A stretch of DNA of 64,000 nt from Methylobacterium isbiliense (GCF_022179325.1 NZ_BPQQ01000022.1:62001-126000), one strand, 5' to 3'; counted from the stretch's first letter, positions 34,564-44,848 are shown. The notes: generated by a model from the sequence alone, not told the origin. Program-made: numbers and translations.

Positions 34564-37239
34564 TCAGGCCTGGCTCTGGGGCTTGGCCTGGAGCGCCGCC
34601 TGGGCCGCCGCGAGCCGCGCGATCGGCACGCGGTAGGGCGAGCAGGACACGTAGTCGAGGCCGACCTCCTGGCAGAAGGCGATCGAATCGGGGTCGCCGC
34701 CGTGCTCGCCGCAGATGCCGAGCTTGATCCCCGGCCGCACCGCCCGGCCGCGCTCCACCCCGAGCTTCACCAGTTCGCCCACGCCCTCCTGGTCGATCGA
34801 CACGAAGGGATCGGCGCTGAGGATGCCGTTCTTGGCGTAGGGGCCGAGGAAGGTGCCGGCATCGTCGCGGCTGATGCCGAGCGTGGTCTGCGTCAGGTCG
34901 TTGGTGCCGAAGGAGAAGAACTCCGCGGTCTCGGCGATGTCGCCCGCCCGCAGGGCCGCCCGCGGCAGCTCGATCATCGTGCCGACCTGGTACTCCACCT
35001 GGGTGCCGGTCTCCTGCGAGACGGCCTTCGCCATGGCGTCGATGCGCGCCTTCACGAGGTCGAACTCGGCCTTGGTGAAGACGAGCGGCACCATCACCTC
35101 CGGGATGACCGGCTCGCCCGTCCGCTTGCCGGCCTCGACCGCGGCCTCGAAGATCGCGCGGGCCTGCATCTCGGCGATCTCGGGGAAGAGGATCGCCAGC
35201 CGGCAGCCGCGGAAGCCGAGCATCGGGTTGGTCTCGTGCAGCTCCGTCATGCGGCGGCGCAGCTTGTCCGCCGACAGGCCGGTCTCGGCCGCGAAGGCCC
35301 CAACCTCCTCCTCCTTGGGCAGGAACTCGTGCAGCGGCGGATCGAGGAGCCGGATCGTCACCGGCAGCCCCGACATGATGGTGAACAGCTCGACGAAATC
35401 CGCCCGCTGGTAGGGCAGGAGCTTGGCGAGCGCAGCGCGCCGGCCCTCCGCATCGTCGGACAGGATCATCTCCCGCACGGCGGTGATGCGGCCCTCGTCG
35501 AAGAACATGTGCTCGGTGCGCGACAGGCCGATGCCCTCGGCCCCGAAGGTGCGGGCCGCGCGCGCATCCGCCGGCGTCTCGGCGTTGGCGCGCACCTTCA
35601 TGGTGCGGACCGCGTCGGCCCAGCCCATCAGGGTCGCGAAGTCGCCCGACAGTTCGGGCTCCAGCATCGGCATCTCGCCGCGGATCACCTGCCCGTTCGA
35701 CCCGTCGATGGTGACGACGTCGCCGGCCTTCAGCGTCACGCCGCCGACCGAGAGGGTGCGGGCCGCGTAGTCGACCCGGATCGCGCCTGCGCCCGAGACG
35801 CAGGGCTTGCCCATGCCGCGCGCCACCACGGCGGCGTGCGAGGTCATGCCGCCGCGGGTGGTGAGGATGCCCTCGGCCGCGTGCATGCCGTGGATGTCCT
35901 CCGGGCTCGTCTCGACGCGCACCAGGATGACCTTGCGCTCGGCCTTCTTGGCGGCCTCGGCCTCCTCGGAGTTGAACACGATCTCGCCGCAGGCCGCGCC
36001 CGGGGAGGCCGGCAGGCCGGTGGCGATCACCTGGCGCTCGGCCTTGGGATCGATGGTCGGGTGCAGGAGCTGGTCGAGGGAGGCGGGCTCCACGCGGCCC
36101 ACCGCCTCCTCGTGCGTGATCAGGCCCTCGCCCGCCAGCTCCACGGCGATGCGCAGGGCCGCCTTGGCGGTGCGCTTGCCGTTGCGGGTCTGCAGCATCC
36201 AGAGCTTCCCGGTCTCGACCGTGAACTCCATGTCCTGCATGTCGCGGTAGTGGTTCTCCAGCAGGCCGTAGATCCGCACCAGCTCGGCATAGGCCTCCGG
36301 CATCGCCTTCTCCATCGAGGGCTTGTCGGAGCCCGATTCGATGCGGGCGGCCTCGGTGATGTCCTGCGGGGTGCGGATGCCCGCCACCACGTCCTCGCCC
36401 TGGGCGTTGATCAGGAACTCGCCGTAGAGCGCCTTCTCGCCGGTCGAGGGATTGCGCGTGAAGGCGACGCCCGTGGCCGACGTGTCGCCCATGTTGCCGA
36501 ACACCATCGCCTGCACGTTGACGGCCGTGCCCCAGCTCGCCGGGATGTTGTGCAGCTCGCGGTACTTGTTCGCCCGCGGGTTCATCCACGAGCCGAACAC
36601 CGCCCCGATCGCGCCCCAGAGCTGGGCCTGCGGGTCCTGCGGGAACTCCTCCCCGAGCTCGCGCTTCACCAGCGCCTTGTACTCGCCGATCAGGTGCTTC
36701 CAGTCCTGCGCCGACAGGTCGGTGTCGAGGGTATGGCCCTTGGTCTCCTTGTAGCGCTCCAGCACCTCCTCGAACGCGTGGTGCTCCACGCCGAGCACCA
36801 CGCTCGAATACATGGTGATGAAGCGGCGGTAGCTGTCGTAGGCGAAGCGCGGGTCGCCGGCGCTGCCCGCCAGCGCCTCGACCGTGACGTCGTTGAGGCC
36901 GAGGTTGAGCACCGTGTCCATCATGCCGGGCATCGAGGCCCGGGCGCCGGAGCGCACCGAGACGAGGAGCGGCATCTCGGCATCGCCGAAGCGGCGCCCG
37001 GTGAGCGCCCCCACGGCCGCCAGCGCCGTGTCGACCTGCTCCTGCAGCTCCGGCGGGTACTCGCGGCCGTGATCGTAGAAGTAGGTGCAGACCTCGGTGG
37101 TGATGGTGAAGCCGGGCGGCACGGGCAGGCCGAGATTCGACATCTCGGCGAGGTTCGCCCCCTTGCCGCCGAGGAGGTTGCGCATCGCGGATTGCCCCTC
37201 GGCCTTGCCGTCACCGAAGGTGTAGACCCACTTCGTCAT
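34564..37239 (-). CDS. ppdK: Pyruvate, phosphate dikinase
   Basis: An 891-residue PEP-utilising enzyme interconverting pyruvate + ATP + Pi and PEP + AMP + PPi. The ATP-grasp N-terminal domain has GGKGANLAEM and SVRSGARASMPGMMDT. The swivelling phosphohistidine domain has the catalytic His in TRGGMTSHAAVVARGMGKPCV. The C-terminal TIM barrel has GIGLSRTEHMFF, SFGTNDLTQTTLG and GICGEHGGDP. Length and order match bacterial PPDK. It could supply PEP in C1 assimilation, as expected in a methylotroph. It stands alone, with hairpins just after the stop. Confidence 0.96.
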   Translation of the reverse strand: MTKWVYTFGDGKAEGQSAMRNLLGGKGANLAEMSNLGLPVPPGFTITTEVCTYFYDHGREYPPELQEQVDTALAAVGALTGRRFGDAEMPLLVSVRSGARASMPGMMDTVLNLGLNDVTVEALAGSAGDPRFAYDSYRRFITMYSSVVLGVEHHAFEEVLERYKETKGHTLDTDLSAQDWKHLIGEYKALVKRELGEEFPQDPQAQLWGAIGAVFGSWMNPRANKYRELHNIPASWGTAVNVQAMVFGNMGDTSATGVAFTRNPSTGEKALYGEFLINAQGEDVVAGIRTPQDITEAARIESGSDKPSMEKAMPEAYAELVRIYGLLENHYRDMQDMEFTVETGKLWMLQTRNGKRTAKAALRIAVELAGEGLITHEEAVGRVEPASLDQLLHPTIDPKAERQVIATGLPASPGAACGEIVFNSEEAEAAKKAERKVILVRVETSPEDIHGMHAAEGILTTRGGMTSHAAVVARGMGKPCVSGAGAIRVDYAARTLSVGGVTLKAGDVVTIDGSNGQVIRGEMPMLEPELSGDFATLMGWADAVRTMKVRANAETPADARAARTFGAEGIGLSRTEHMFFDEGRITAVREMILSDDAEGRRAALAKLLPYQRADFVELFTIMSGLPVTIRLLDPPLHEFLPKEEEVGAFAAETGLSADKLRRRMTELHETNPMLGFRGCRLAILFPEIAEMQARAIFEAAVEAGKRTGEPVIPEVMVPLVFTKAEFDLVKARIDAMAKAVSQETGTQVEYQVGTMIELPRAALRAGDIAETAEFFSFGTNDLTQTTLGISRDDAGTFLGPYAKNGILSADPFVSIDQEGVGELVKLGVERGRAVRPGIKLGICGEHGGDPDSIAFCQEVGLDYVSCSPYRVPIARLAAAQAALQAKPQSQA

Positions 37240-37491
37240 GGTGTTCGTCCGTTCGTCCGGGTTGCAGGCGTGAGCTTCGCCGGGGTTGGACCATCCCTCG
37301 GCACAACGCAAGCTGAACCGATCGGCTCCGCACCTGCGCCCACCGGCCGCTCACCTGCGTGCCGCAGGTCTCGTGGGCGGCCCCCCCGGCCGGCCGGTCC
37401 TCCCCGCGCCGGGGCCGTTGCGGCGCCGGCCGTCAGGTCGGATAAGGCCGGGGCGGGAGAGGCCGTGACGACGGGAGATCCAGTGCGACAC

Positions 37492-37941
37492 ATGGTCGAG
37501 AGGGCGATGGGTCCGGCCCTGACGCTTGTGGTGGCGCTCGCGGGCACGCCTGCCGGGTCGGCACCGGACGTCCTGGGCGGATGGGCGGGCACCTACGAAT
37601 ACGCCGCCGATAGCGGGCGCACCGCCGGGAGCAGCGCGGTCGTGGTCGTGCATACCCTGCGGCTGTCGCCGGCCGCCGGGCGGTCCTGCCGGCTCACCAG
37701 CGCGGGGTTCCAGACCGACACCACGATCCTGTGCGACGTGACGGGCTCCGCGCAGGAGATCACCGTGGCCTTCCGCCGCTACGGCGACGGGCGGGCCGTG
37801 AACGCCTACGGGGTCGCCGTGTACCGGCCCGGCCAGCCTCTCCTGCGCCTCAGGCGCCTGGACCGGCGGCTCGAGACCGAGATGCTCGGCCTCGATGCCG
37901 ACGGCCCGCGGACCGGCGCGCTGTTCGCCAAGACTTCCTGA
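37492..37941 (+). CDS. DUF5991-like secreted protein
   Basis: A 149-residue protein with a signal peptide (MGPALTLVVALAGTPAGSA region) and a lipocalin-like beta domain. Recognisable stretches are GWAGTYEYAADSGRTAGSS, CRLTSAGFQTDTTILC, DGRAVNAYGVAVYRPGQPLLRL and the TGALFAKTS end. This pattern is known from the uncharacterised DUF5991 family. ATG 37492 is chosen; ATG 37507 or GTG 37465 are alternatives. Confidence 0.75.
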   Translation: MVERAMGPALTLVVALAGTPAGSAPDVLGGWAGTYEYAADSGRTAGSSAVVVVHTLRLSPAAGRSCRLTSAGFQTDTTILCDVTGSAQEITVAFRRYGDGRAVNAYGVAVYRPGQPLLRLRRLDRRLETEMLGLDADGPRTGALFAKTS

Positions 37942-38003
37942 TGGCCAAGACCTCATGAGGCGCTGGGATGCGCGCGGAGGCGCTCCTCAGGCCCGGCCTG
38001 GGC

Positions 38004-38363
38004 TCAGGAGAAGTCGGCCATCTCGTAGAGCGGGCGGATCTCGATCTCGCTCCTGCTCGGCATGGGATTGGGGCAGCGCCTGACCCACGCTACCGCCTCC
38101 GCCATGTCCTTCACCTCCCAGATCCAGTACCCGGCGACGAGTTCCTGCGTGGCCGAGAAGGGGCCGTCGAGGACGGTGCGGCTCGGGCCGTCGAACACGA
38201 TCCGCTTGCCGTCCCGGGACGGGCGCAGGCCGTCGCCGGCCCGCAGGATCCCCGCCTCGGTCAGGTCCGCGTTGTAGCGGCCCATGGCCTCCAGGAGGTC
38301 GTGGGTCGGCATGAGGCCGGCCTCGCTCTCGGGGGTCGCCTTGACCAGAACCATCACACGCAT
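38004..38363 (-). CDS. YciI-family (YCII-related) protein
   Basis: A 119-residue single-domain protein with the YciI fold pattern: MRVMVLVKATPESEAG, GRYNADLTEAGILRAGDGLRPS, TVLDGPFSATQELVAGYWIWEVKD and a C-terminal EIRPLYEM strand. These ferredoxin-like dimers are often near sigma factors or small-molecule enzymes. The active-site His/Asp pair of true YciI is not obvious. No function proposed. Confidence 0.85.
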   Translation of the reverse strand: MRVMVLVKATPESEAGLMPTHDLLEAMGRYNADLTEAGILRAGDGLRPSRDGKRIVFDGPSRTVLDGPFSATQELVAGYWIWEVKDMAEAVAWVRRCPNPMPSRSEIEIRPLYEMADFS

Positions 38364-38480
38364 CGCCTGCTCCCCTCCGGCGGGGCCGCCGCGGCCCCGC
38401 TCCCGTGGTGAAGACGAACGAGGCCGCCCCGGGCCGACATCGGGCGGGCCGGATCATTCCGCGCGGCCGGCCCGGGCGCC

Positions 38481-39125
38481 TCAGACTCGATACCGGCCGT
38501 GCCGCTTGACTAGCACGGTCGTGCCCACCGGCACGCGCGCGTAGAGGTCCACCACGTCCTCGTTCAGCATGCGCACGCAGCCCGACGACATCTGCTCGCC
38601 GATGCTCCAGGGCTCGTTGGTGCCGTGGATGCGGAACAGGATGTCGCGCCCGCCCTGGTAGAGGTAGAGGGCTCGGGCGCCGAGCGGATTGTCGACCCCG
38701 CCCCTGCGCGAGCGCGGCAGGTCGGGATTGAGGCTGACCATGCGGGAGGTCGGCCCCCAATCGGGCCAGACGCCCTTGCGGCCGACCGAGGCCACGCCCT
38801 TCCACGAGAAGCCGAGCTTGCCGACCCCGACGCCGTAGCGGATCGCCTGGCCGCCGTCCTGCACGAGGTAGAGGTGCCGCTCGTCGATGTCGACCACGAT
38901 GGTGCCGGGCTTTTCCGGCCCCGTGTAGGCGACGGTCTGGCGCCGGTACTTGGGGTCCATCCGGCTGCGGTCGACGAGGGGCACGTCGAAGGGCTGGTCC
39001 GGCATCGTGCCGATGTACCACGCGGCATCCTCGTCCACGGCCGCGACCCGCGCGGGCGCATGCGCGTTGCAGGCGGCGAGCGGCAGGCCCGCCAGGAGGA
39101 CGAGGAGGATCCGGCGCGACGGCAT
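38481..39125 (-). CDS. L,D-transpeptidase (YkuD domain) lipoprotein
   Basis: A 214-residue protein with a lipoprotein signal (LLVLLAGLPLAAC, lipid-bearing Cys19). The YkuD catalytic domain has the motif HGTNEPWSIGEQMSSGCVRM, with catalytic His, Ser-Gly and Cys in place. It is expected to form 3-3 peptidoglycan cross-links or attach proteins to the wall on the periplasmic face. Length is normal for the short alphaproteobacterial Ldt type. Confidence 0.92.
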   Translation of the reverse strand: MPSRRILLVLLAGLPLAACNAHAPARVAAVDEDAAWYIGTMPDQPFDVPLVDRSRMDPKYRRQTVAYTGPEKPGTIVVDIDERHLYLVQDGGQAIRYGVGVGKLGFSWKGVASVGRKGVWPDWGPTSRMVSLNPDLPRSRRGGVDNPLGARALYLYQGGRDILFRIHGTNEPWSIGEQMSSGCVRMLNEDVVDLYARVPVGTTVLVKRHGRYRV

Positions 39126-39236
39126 CAGGACACCCCGATTCGGTGAGGAGCGGTCATGGCGAGTCCTGCCTAGCCGTTCGCGCGCCGCCGGGATGTGTCA
39201 TTCGGGCCGCAGGCGCGGCCGATCCGTCACGCCGGC

Positions 39237-41684
39237 TCAGGCCGCCGCGCTTCCCGTCGCGCTACCCGCCGCACTTGCCGCCGCACTTCCCGCGCAGGTG
39301 GCGAGGAGGCGGCGCAGCTCCGCGGCAGGCACCGGACGTCCGAACAGGAAGCCCTGCACCTCGTCGCAGGGGCCGGCGCGCAGGTGCAGGAACTGCTCCT
39401 GCGTCTCCACGCCCTCGGCCACGGTGGTGATGCCGAGGCTCGCCCCCAGCTCGATCACGGCCCGCACGATCGCGGTCGAATGGCCGTCGAGGCCGAGGGC
39501 GCGCGTGAAGGAGCGGTCGATCTTGATCTTGTCGAACGGGAAGGCGCGCAGGTAGCTGAGCGACGAGTAGCCGGTGCCGAAATCATCGATGGCGATGCGC
39601 ACCCCAAGATCACGCAGCGCGTGCAGCATCGCGATGTTGGCGGCGTTCTCCGACAGGAGCACGGTCTCGGTGATCTCCAGTTCGAGCCGGTGCGCCGGCA
39701 GGCCGGTCGCCGCGAGCGCCGCCGCCACGCCGAGCGCCAGGCCCGGGTTGCGGAACTGCACCGGCGAGAGATTCACGGCGATCCGCAGGGGCTCCGGCCA
39801 GCCCGCGGCCTCCCGGCAGGCGGTGCGCAGCACCCACTCGCCGATCTGGCCGATCAGGCCCGCCTCCTCGGCGACCGGCACGAACTCGGCCGGGGAAACG
39901 AAGCCCCGCTCCGGGTGGTGCCAGCGCAGCAGCGCCTCGCAGCCCGTCACGGCGAGGCTGCGGACCGAGAGGATCGGCTGGTAGTGCACGTCGAGCGCCC
40001 CTGCCGCCACCGCGGCGCGCAGATCCGCCTCCAGCGCGCGGCGCGCCTGCAGGGCCGCATCCATCGTCGGCTCGAACAGCCGGACCGTGCGCCGGCCCTC
40101 CGCCTTGGCCGCGTAGAGCGCCATGTCGCCCTTGCGCAGGAGCAGGTCGGGATCCGTTCCGTGCTCGGGCGCGAGGGCGACGCCGATGCTCACCCCCACC
40201 GTGACCTCCTGGCCGGCCAGGCCGAAGGGCCGGGAGAGGGCCGCGACCACCGCCTCGGCGCAGGCCACCACGGCCTCCGGCCGCTCGGCCCCGACCACGA
40301 TCGCGAACTCGTCGCCGCCGAGCCGCGCCACCGTCCCGGCCTGCGCGGCGCAGATCCGCAGGCGGGAGGAGACCTGCCGCAGCAGGTCGTCGCCGGCCGG
40401 ATGACCGAGAGAGTCGTTCACGACCTTGAAATGGTCGAGGTCGAGGCAGAGCAGGCCGACGCAGCCCGCACGCCCCGGCAGCCCGGCCATCGCCTCGGTC
40501 AGGCGCGCACGGAACAGCACGCGGTTGGGCAGGTCCGTGAGCGCGTCGTGGTGCGCCATGTGGACGATGCGGGCCTCGGCCCGCCGCATCTCGGTGACGT
40601 CGACCACGGCCGTCAGCGTCGCGGGCCGTCCCTCGAAGGGGATCGCCCGCGAGTAGGTCGTCACCTCGATCGCGCCGCCGTCCCGGCGGCGGTGCGCCAC
40701 CACGCCCCCGGGCGCCGGGTCCGCGCCGGACGCGCCGAGATCGGCGACCGACATCGCCAGGAAGTCGCGCCGCGCGTAGCCGTAATGATCCACGGCCGCA
40801 TCGTTGACCGCCAGGAAGAGACCGTCCTCGCCGCACACCCACATCGGCAGCGGGTTGGTCTCGAACAGGAGGCGGGCGGAGGCCTCCCGGGCCTTCATGT
40901 CGCCGATGTCGGTGAGCGTGAGGCCGAGCAGATCGCCGAGCGAGGCGACCTCCACCCTGAGGTGAAGCAGCGTTCCGTCGTCCCGGCGGTACGCCGTCTC
41001 GTAGACGAGCCGGCCCTGCCGGCCGAGGGCGTCGGTCAGGCGCGCGAGCGTCGTGGCGGCGGGCAGGTCCGGCAGCACCGCGGTGAGGCGCTGCCACAGC
41101 ACCTCCTCGACGCGCCGCCCGAACATCGTCGCGGTGGCCTCGTTGAGCGCGACGATCTGGAAGTCGATCGCCCGCCCGCCCTCGTCGCGCAGGGCGCTGA
41201 GCGCCAGCATGCCCTGGCCGGTGGCCCGGAAGACGGCCCGCAGGAGGTTGGTCCGGGTCGTCTCGCCGGCGAGGCAGAGGAGGACGAAGCGTCCGCCCCC
41301 GCGCTCGCGCAGCGGCAGCCCGATGAGGTCGGTGGTGAGCACGACGCCGCCGCTCACCCGGTTGCAGCGCGTCCGCACGGGCTCCTCGCCCGTCCCCGCA
41401 TCGGCGACGATCTGGGACAGGGAATGGCCGAGTCCCTCGCGCAGGCCCGCGACCGCCACGTTGCGCGCGGGGCCGCCGAGCCAGGCCTCGAACTCGTCCC
41501 CGCCCCAGAGGATCGTGGCGGCGCCCTCCGGCACGACGGCCACCAGGGCGACGCGGCCGGCCGCGCGCCCGAGATTGCCCAGGACCACGTCCTCGTAGGC
41601 CGGGACGCCACGCGACGTGAGCCGTGCGGAATGCCAGCGCCGCAGCAGGGCTTCCGCCCGAACCGGGTCAGCCGTGTCGTTCAT
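39237..41684 (-). CDS. PAS-GGDEF-EAL cyclic di-GMP enzyme
   Basis: An 815-residue protein. A sensory N-terminal half (about 1-365) includes PAS-like domains, one ending in DITDIGDMKAREASARLLFETNPLPMWV style motifs. GGDEF (RLGGDEFAIV) and EAL follow (GCEALLRW, VNLSPVQF, LEITETVLL, IDDFGTGYSS, DKIKIDRSF, AEGVETQ). Catalytic residues are intact in both. Unlike the enzyme at 18.8 kb, the I-site before GGDEF is missing (AQAG instead of RxxD), so product inhibition may differ. The C-terminal end is a slippage-prone Ala/Gly/Ser repeat. Confidence 0.9.
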   Translation of the reverse strand: MNDTADPVRAEALLRRWHSARLTSRGVPAYEDVVLGNLGRAAGRVALVAVVPEGAATILWGGDEFEAWLGGPARNVAVAGLREGLGHSLSQIVADAGTGEEPVRTRCNRVSGGVVLTTDLIGLPLRERGGGRFVLLCLAGETTRTNLLRAVFRATGQGMLALSALRDEGGRAIDFQIVALNEATATMFGRRVEEVLWQRLTAVLPDLPAATTLARLTDALGRQGRLVYETAYRRDDGTLLHLRVEVASLGDLLGLTLTDIGDMKAREASARLLFETNPLPMWVCGEDGLFLAVNDAAVDHYGYARRDFLAMSVADLGASGADPAPGGVVAHRRRDGGAIEVTTYSRAIPFEGRPATLTAVVDVTEMRRAEARIVHMAHHDALTDLPNRVLFRARLTEAMAGLPGRAGCVGLLCLDLDHFKVVNDSLGHPAGDDLLRQVSSRLRICAAQAGTVARLGGDEFAIVVGAERPEAVVACAEAVVAALSRPFGLAGQEVTVGVSIGVALAPEHGTDPDLLLRKGDMALYAAKAEGRRTVRLFEPTMDAALQARRALEADLRAAVAAGALDVHYQPILSVRSLAVTGCEALLRWHHPERGFVSPAEFVPVAEEAGLIGQIGEWVLRTACREAAGWPEPLRIAVNLSPVQFRNPGLALGVAAALAATGLPAHRLELEITETVLLSENAANIAMLHALRDLGVRIAIDDFGTGYSSLSYLRAFPFDKIKIDRSFTRALGLDGHSTAIVRAVIELGASLGITTVAEGVETQEQFLHLRAGPCDEVQGFLFGRPVPAAELRRLLATCAGSAAASAAGSATGSAAA

Positions 41685-41794
41685 CGGTCTCTCGTGCGGG
41701 GTGATCGATCCCCGTTACGTGCGGTGCCGTTAAGAGACCTTGAAATTTCGACGGCTATACTTTTCGATCGCCTCGATTTCTTATGGAGATGCCG

Positions 41795-43342
41795 TCAGAG
41801 CGCCACCTCGATCAGGAACGGCCCGCGCCGCGCGAGCGCCTGCCGGAAGGTGTCGATGAACTGGGCGAGCGTCTCCACCCGGCGGCCCTCGACGCCGTAG
41901 CCCCGCGCGAGGCTCGGCCAGTCGATCGGCGGGTCGTCGAGGGTGAGCATGTCGATGGCCTTGCGGCCCGGATTGGCGCCCACATTGGCGAGTTCCGCCC
42001 GCAGGATGGCATAGGAGCGGTTCGACCAGATCAGCGTCACGACGTCGAGCCGCTCGCGCGCCTGCGTCCAGAGGGCCTGCGCGGTGTAGAGCGCGCTGCC
42101 GTCGGCCTGGAGCGTGATCACCTTGCGGTCCGGGCAGGCCACCGCCGCGCCGGTCGCCATCGGGATGCCGAGCCCGATCGACCCGCCGCTGAGCTGCAGC
42201 CACGTGTGCGGGGCCGCCGCGTGCGTCGCGGGAAAGAAGTTGCGGCCGGTGGTGATCGATTCGTCGCAGACGATCGCGCCCTCGGGAATCAGCGCGCCGA
42301 GCACGCGGGCGATCGCGTCCTGGTCGAGGCGGTCCCCGCCCGGCAGGTCCGGCCGGGGGCTTGCGGGCAGCGGGGCCTCCGCGGGGGCACCCACCGCCTC
42401 GGCCAGCCGCTCCAGCGCATCGATCTGGTCCTGCTCCGGGGTCGCGAGGGCAAAGACGTCGCAGGTGGCCGGCGCGAGCGCGCTCGGCTTGCCCGGATAG
42501 GCGAAGAAGGCGACGGGCAGCGTCGCGCCGATCAGGATGATGTGCCGGAAGGGCTCCAGCACCGCCCGGGCGGGATCCACCGGATAGGGCAGCCGCTCGA
42601 TCGGCACCGTGCCGGCGCCGCGGTCGATGCGGGCGTTCGAGGTCATGGCGAGAAGCTGCGCGCCCGTCTTGCGGGCGATGCGCGCGGCGATGCGCCGCCC
42701 CTCCCCGCGCACCGCCCGGTCGCCGAGATGCAGCAGCACCGGCTCGCCGCTGCGCAGGGCCGCGGCCGCGTGCAAGATCGCTTCCTCCTGCACGCGCGCC
42801 CGCGCCGGCACCGGCGGCAGCGGAGCGATGCCGCTCCCCTCCTCCCAGGCGGTGTCGGCCGGCAGGATCAGGGTGGCGACGCCGCCGGGCGGCGCGAGGG
42901 CCGCCGCCACGGCCGCCGCCCCGTCCGCCGCCACCTCCCGCGCGCTCATGCCGGTGCGCACCCACGCCGACACTGGCCGCGCCAGCCCGTCGATGTCGGA
43001 GGTGAGCGGGGCGTCGAAGGCCCGGTGGTAGGTGGCGTGCTCGCCCACGATGTTGACGAGGGGCGAGCGGGCGCGGCGGGCATTGTGCAGGTTGGCGATG
43101 CCGTTGCCGAGGCCGGGGCCGAGATGGAGCAGGGTCGAGGCCGGCTTGTCGGCCATGCGGGCATAGCCGTCGGCGGCCCCCGTCGCGCCGCCCTCGAACA
43201 GGCACAGCACGGCGCGCATGCCCTCGACGCGGTCGAGCGCCGCGACGAAGTGCATCTCCGACGTGCCCGGATTGGTGAAGCAGACCTCGACGCCTCCCGC
43301 CACCAGAGTGCGGACCAAGCTCTCGGCACCGTTCATCGCCAT
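41795..43342 (-). CDS. Thiamine-diphosphate enzyme, acetolactate-synthase-like
   Basis: A 515-residue ThDP enzyme. The N-terminal pyrimidine-binding domain has the activating glutamate in LCLFEGGATGAADGYARM. The middle domain is Rossmann-like. The C-terminal pyrophosphate domain has the ADG...N magnesium motif (QADGSALYTAQALW...TLIWSNRSY). It is shorter than IlvB and lacks a nearby small subunit, so it is more probably a decarboxylase or carboligase of the MdlC/IlvG-like group; the substrate is unknown. AAGGAG stands 7 bases before ATG 43342. Confidence 0.82.
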   Translation of the reverse strand: MAMNGAESLVRTLVAGGVEVCFTNPGTSEMHFVAALDRVEGMRAVLCLFEGGATGAADGYARMADKPASTLLHLGPGLGNGIANLHNARRARSPLVNIVGEHATYHRAFDAPLTSDIDGLARPVSAWVRTGMSAREVAADGAAAVAAALAPPGGVATLILPADTAWEEGSGIAPLPPVPARARVQEEAILHAAAALRSGEPVLLHLGDRAVRGEGRRIAARIARKTGAQLLAMTSNARIDRGAGTVPIERLPYPVDPARAVLEPFRHIILIGATLPVAFFAYPGKPSALAPATCDVFALATPEQDQIDALERLAEAVGAPAEAPLPASPRPDLPGGDRLDQDAIARVLGALIPEGAIVCDESITTGRNFFPATHAAAPHTWLQLSGGSIGLGIPMATGAAVACPDRKVITLQADGSALYTAQALWTQARERLDVVTLIWSNRSYAILRAELANVGANPGRKAIDMLTLDDPPIDWPSLARGYGVEGRRVETLAQFIDTFRQALARRGPFLIEVAL

Positions 43343-43533
43343 GCGCCTCTCCTTCTGCGGGCAACCGACGCCAACTCGCCCGCGCTCGTCCCGGTTGCCG
43401 TTCGCGGGTCCGGCGTCAAGGTCCCCGCGGCGCGGCGGGATCGCGAGCGCGATCGCCCCGTCCTTCGGGGAGCCCATGATGCCAAGATCGATGCGCCTGG
43501 ATGAGGGCACCCCGCTTGCCCGCGCGGGAGGAT

Positions 43534-44556
43534 TCAGTCGATGAGCGCCACGGCGATCCGGCTGCCCTCGACGAGGGAGAATCGGATGCCGGCCTGCCGC
43601 AGGGCCGTCAGCGCCAGGGGGCGGCTGCGCCGTCCGGCCTCCGGATCCTCCTCCAGGCGCCGGACGGTCGAGAGCGAGAGACCGCTCGCCCGCGCGAGAT
43701 CCTCCAGGGTCCAGCCCAGGAGGGCGCGGGCGGCGCGCAGGTGGCGCGGCGCGATGCCCTGCTCCAGGCCCTCGCGCAGCCGGCCCGCGGGCCGGGGCGG
43801 CGTGGCGTCCTGAGGATAGGTTGCCGAGGCCCACCCCTCGATCGACCCGTCGCTCCGGCGCACGACGGCGCTCACCAGTACGAAGCGCCGGGTCGTCCCA
43901 TCCGCGAGGCGCAGGCTGGCGGTGACCGAGAAGGGTTTGCCCGAGGCATGCAAGGCCCACAGCCGATCGCCCAAGGCTGGACGCTCCTGCGGTGCCAAAG
44001 AGCAGGTCCAGTCGTCGTTCAGCTCCTCGTTGGTGCGGCCGGTCAGGGCGCGGAACTCCGGCGCCCATTCGACGACCGGGACGCGATCGGTCCAGCCGGC
44101 ATAGAGCTGCGCCTGCTCGAACAGCGCCTTCCGCCGCCGCCGCCTGGCGCTGCGCGCCTTGGCGAGCGCCTCCTCGTTGCTGACGTCGATCAGCGCGCCC
44201 GCAGCCCGCAGGGGGCGGCCCGCCGGATCGACGAACACCTCCGCCCGGCTCCGCACGGTGCGCAACGTGCCGTCCGGGCGGATCAGCCGCACCCGCCGGT
44301 CGAGGAGAAGCCCGTCGAGCAGGAACTGCCGAAACTCCGCCGACGGCAGGCGGTCCTCCGGGTGCAGCAGGCTCAGGAGCAGCGCGATGTCCGGCCTGAC
44401 CGCCTGGTCGTCGAGGCCGAGCAGGTGGTAGAGGCCCCGGGACCAGTGTTGTTCATCCGTCACGAAATCCCACTGCCAGAGGCCGACCATATCGAAGCCG
44501 TCGATGAGGCGCAGGTACTCCGATACATTGGCGTGCGGCGAACGTAGCAGGGTCAT
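43534..44556 (-). CDS. PAS-domain helix-turn-helix (XRE-type) regulator
   Basis: A 340-residue protein with two PAS domains (about 5-130 and 145-265) and a C-terminal XRE helix-turn-helix (about 280-320: LRAARALLGWTLEDLARASGLSLSTVRRLEEDPE). The last residues form a small beta cap found in short XRE regulators. Placing the DNA-binding domain at the C-terminus of a PAS sensor is less common than kinase outputs; it suggests a one-component redox or ligand sensor. Target unknown. It is separated from the ThDP gene by 191 bases. Confidence 0.82.
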   Translation of the reverse strand: MTLLRSPHANVSEYLRLIDGFDMVGLWQWDFVTDEQHWSRGLYHLLGLDDQAVRPDIALLLSLLHPEDRLPSAEFRQFLLDGLLLDRRVRLIRPDGTLRTVRSRAEVFVDPAGRPLRAAGALIDVSNEEALAKARSARRRRRKALFEQAQLYAGWTDRVPVVEWAPEFRALTGRTNEELNDDWTCSLAPQERPALGDRLWALHASGKPFSVTASLRLADGTTRRFVLVSAVVRRSDGSIEGWASATYPQDATPPRPAGRLREGLEQGIAPRHLRAARALLGWTLEDLARASGLSLSTVRRLEEDPEAGRRSRPLALTALRQAGIRFSLVEGSRIAVALID

Positions 44557-44848
44557 GAATCCAAGCAATGCAAGTATGGATCCAACGTCAGGTGCCACCC
44601 TTACGCTGGGGCGAGAAGCCGGCGGCCGGGTGGCCGCGTCGAGTGGTCGCGAGGGGATGCGGGCCCGGTCCCGACCGAACCGGCCGGGGCGCGGGAAACA
44701 CGGCGGCCGCCCGAGGCTTGGCCGCCCTCCTGCATCCACGAAGGCCGCCCGCTGCGCGCGGCTGAACCTTGGGCGTCGCGGCACGTTCGCGAGAAGCCCG
44801 TCCGCCAGAAATCCGTCCGCCCCACGCAATGGTCGCCAGGAGACCCCG

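Noticed and set aside
34702-37941. A 1079-codon open frame opposite ppdK
   Set aside because: It mirrors the conserved ppdK gene in another frame, is His/Arg/Gly-rich as expected for high-GC antisense, and has no recognisable domain. Its last part coincides with the DUF5991 gene only because that gene shares the frame.
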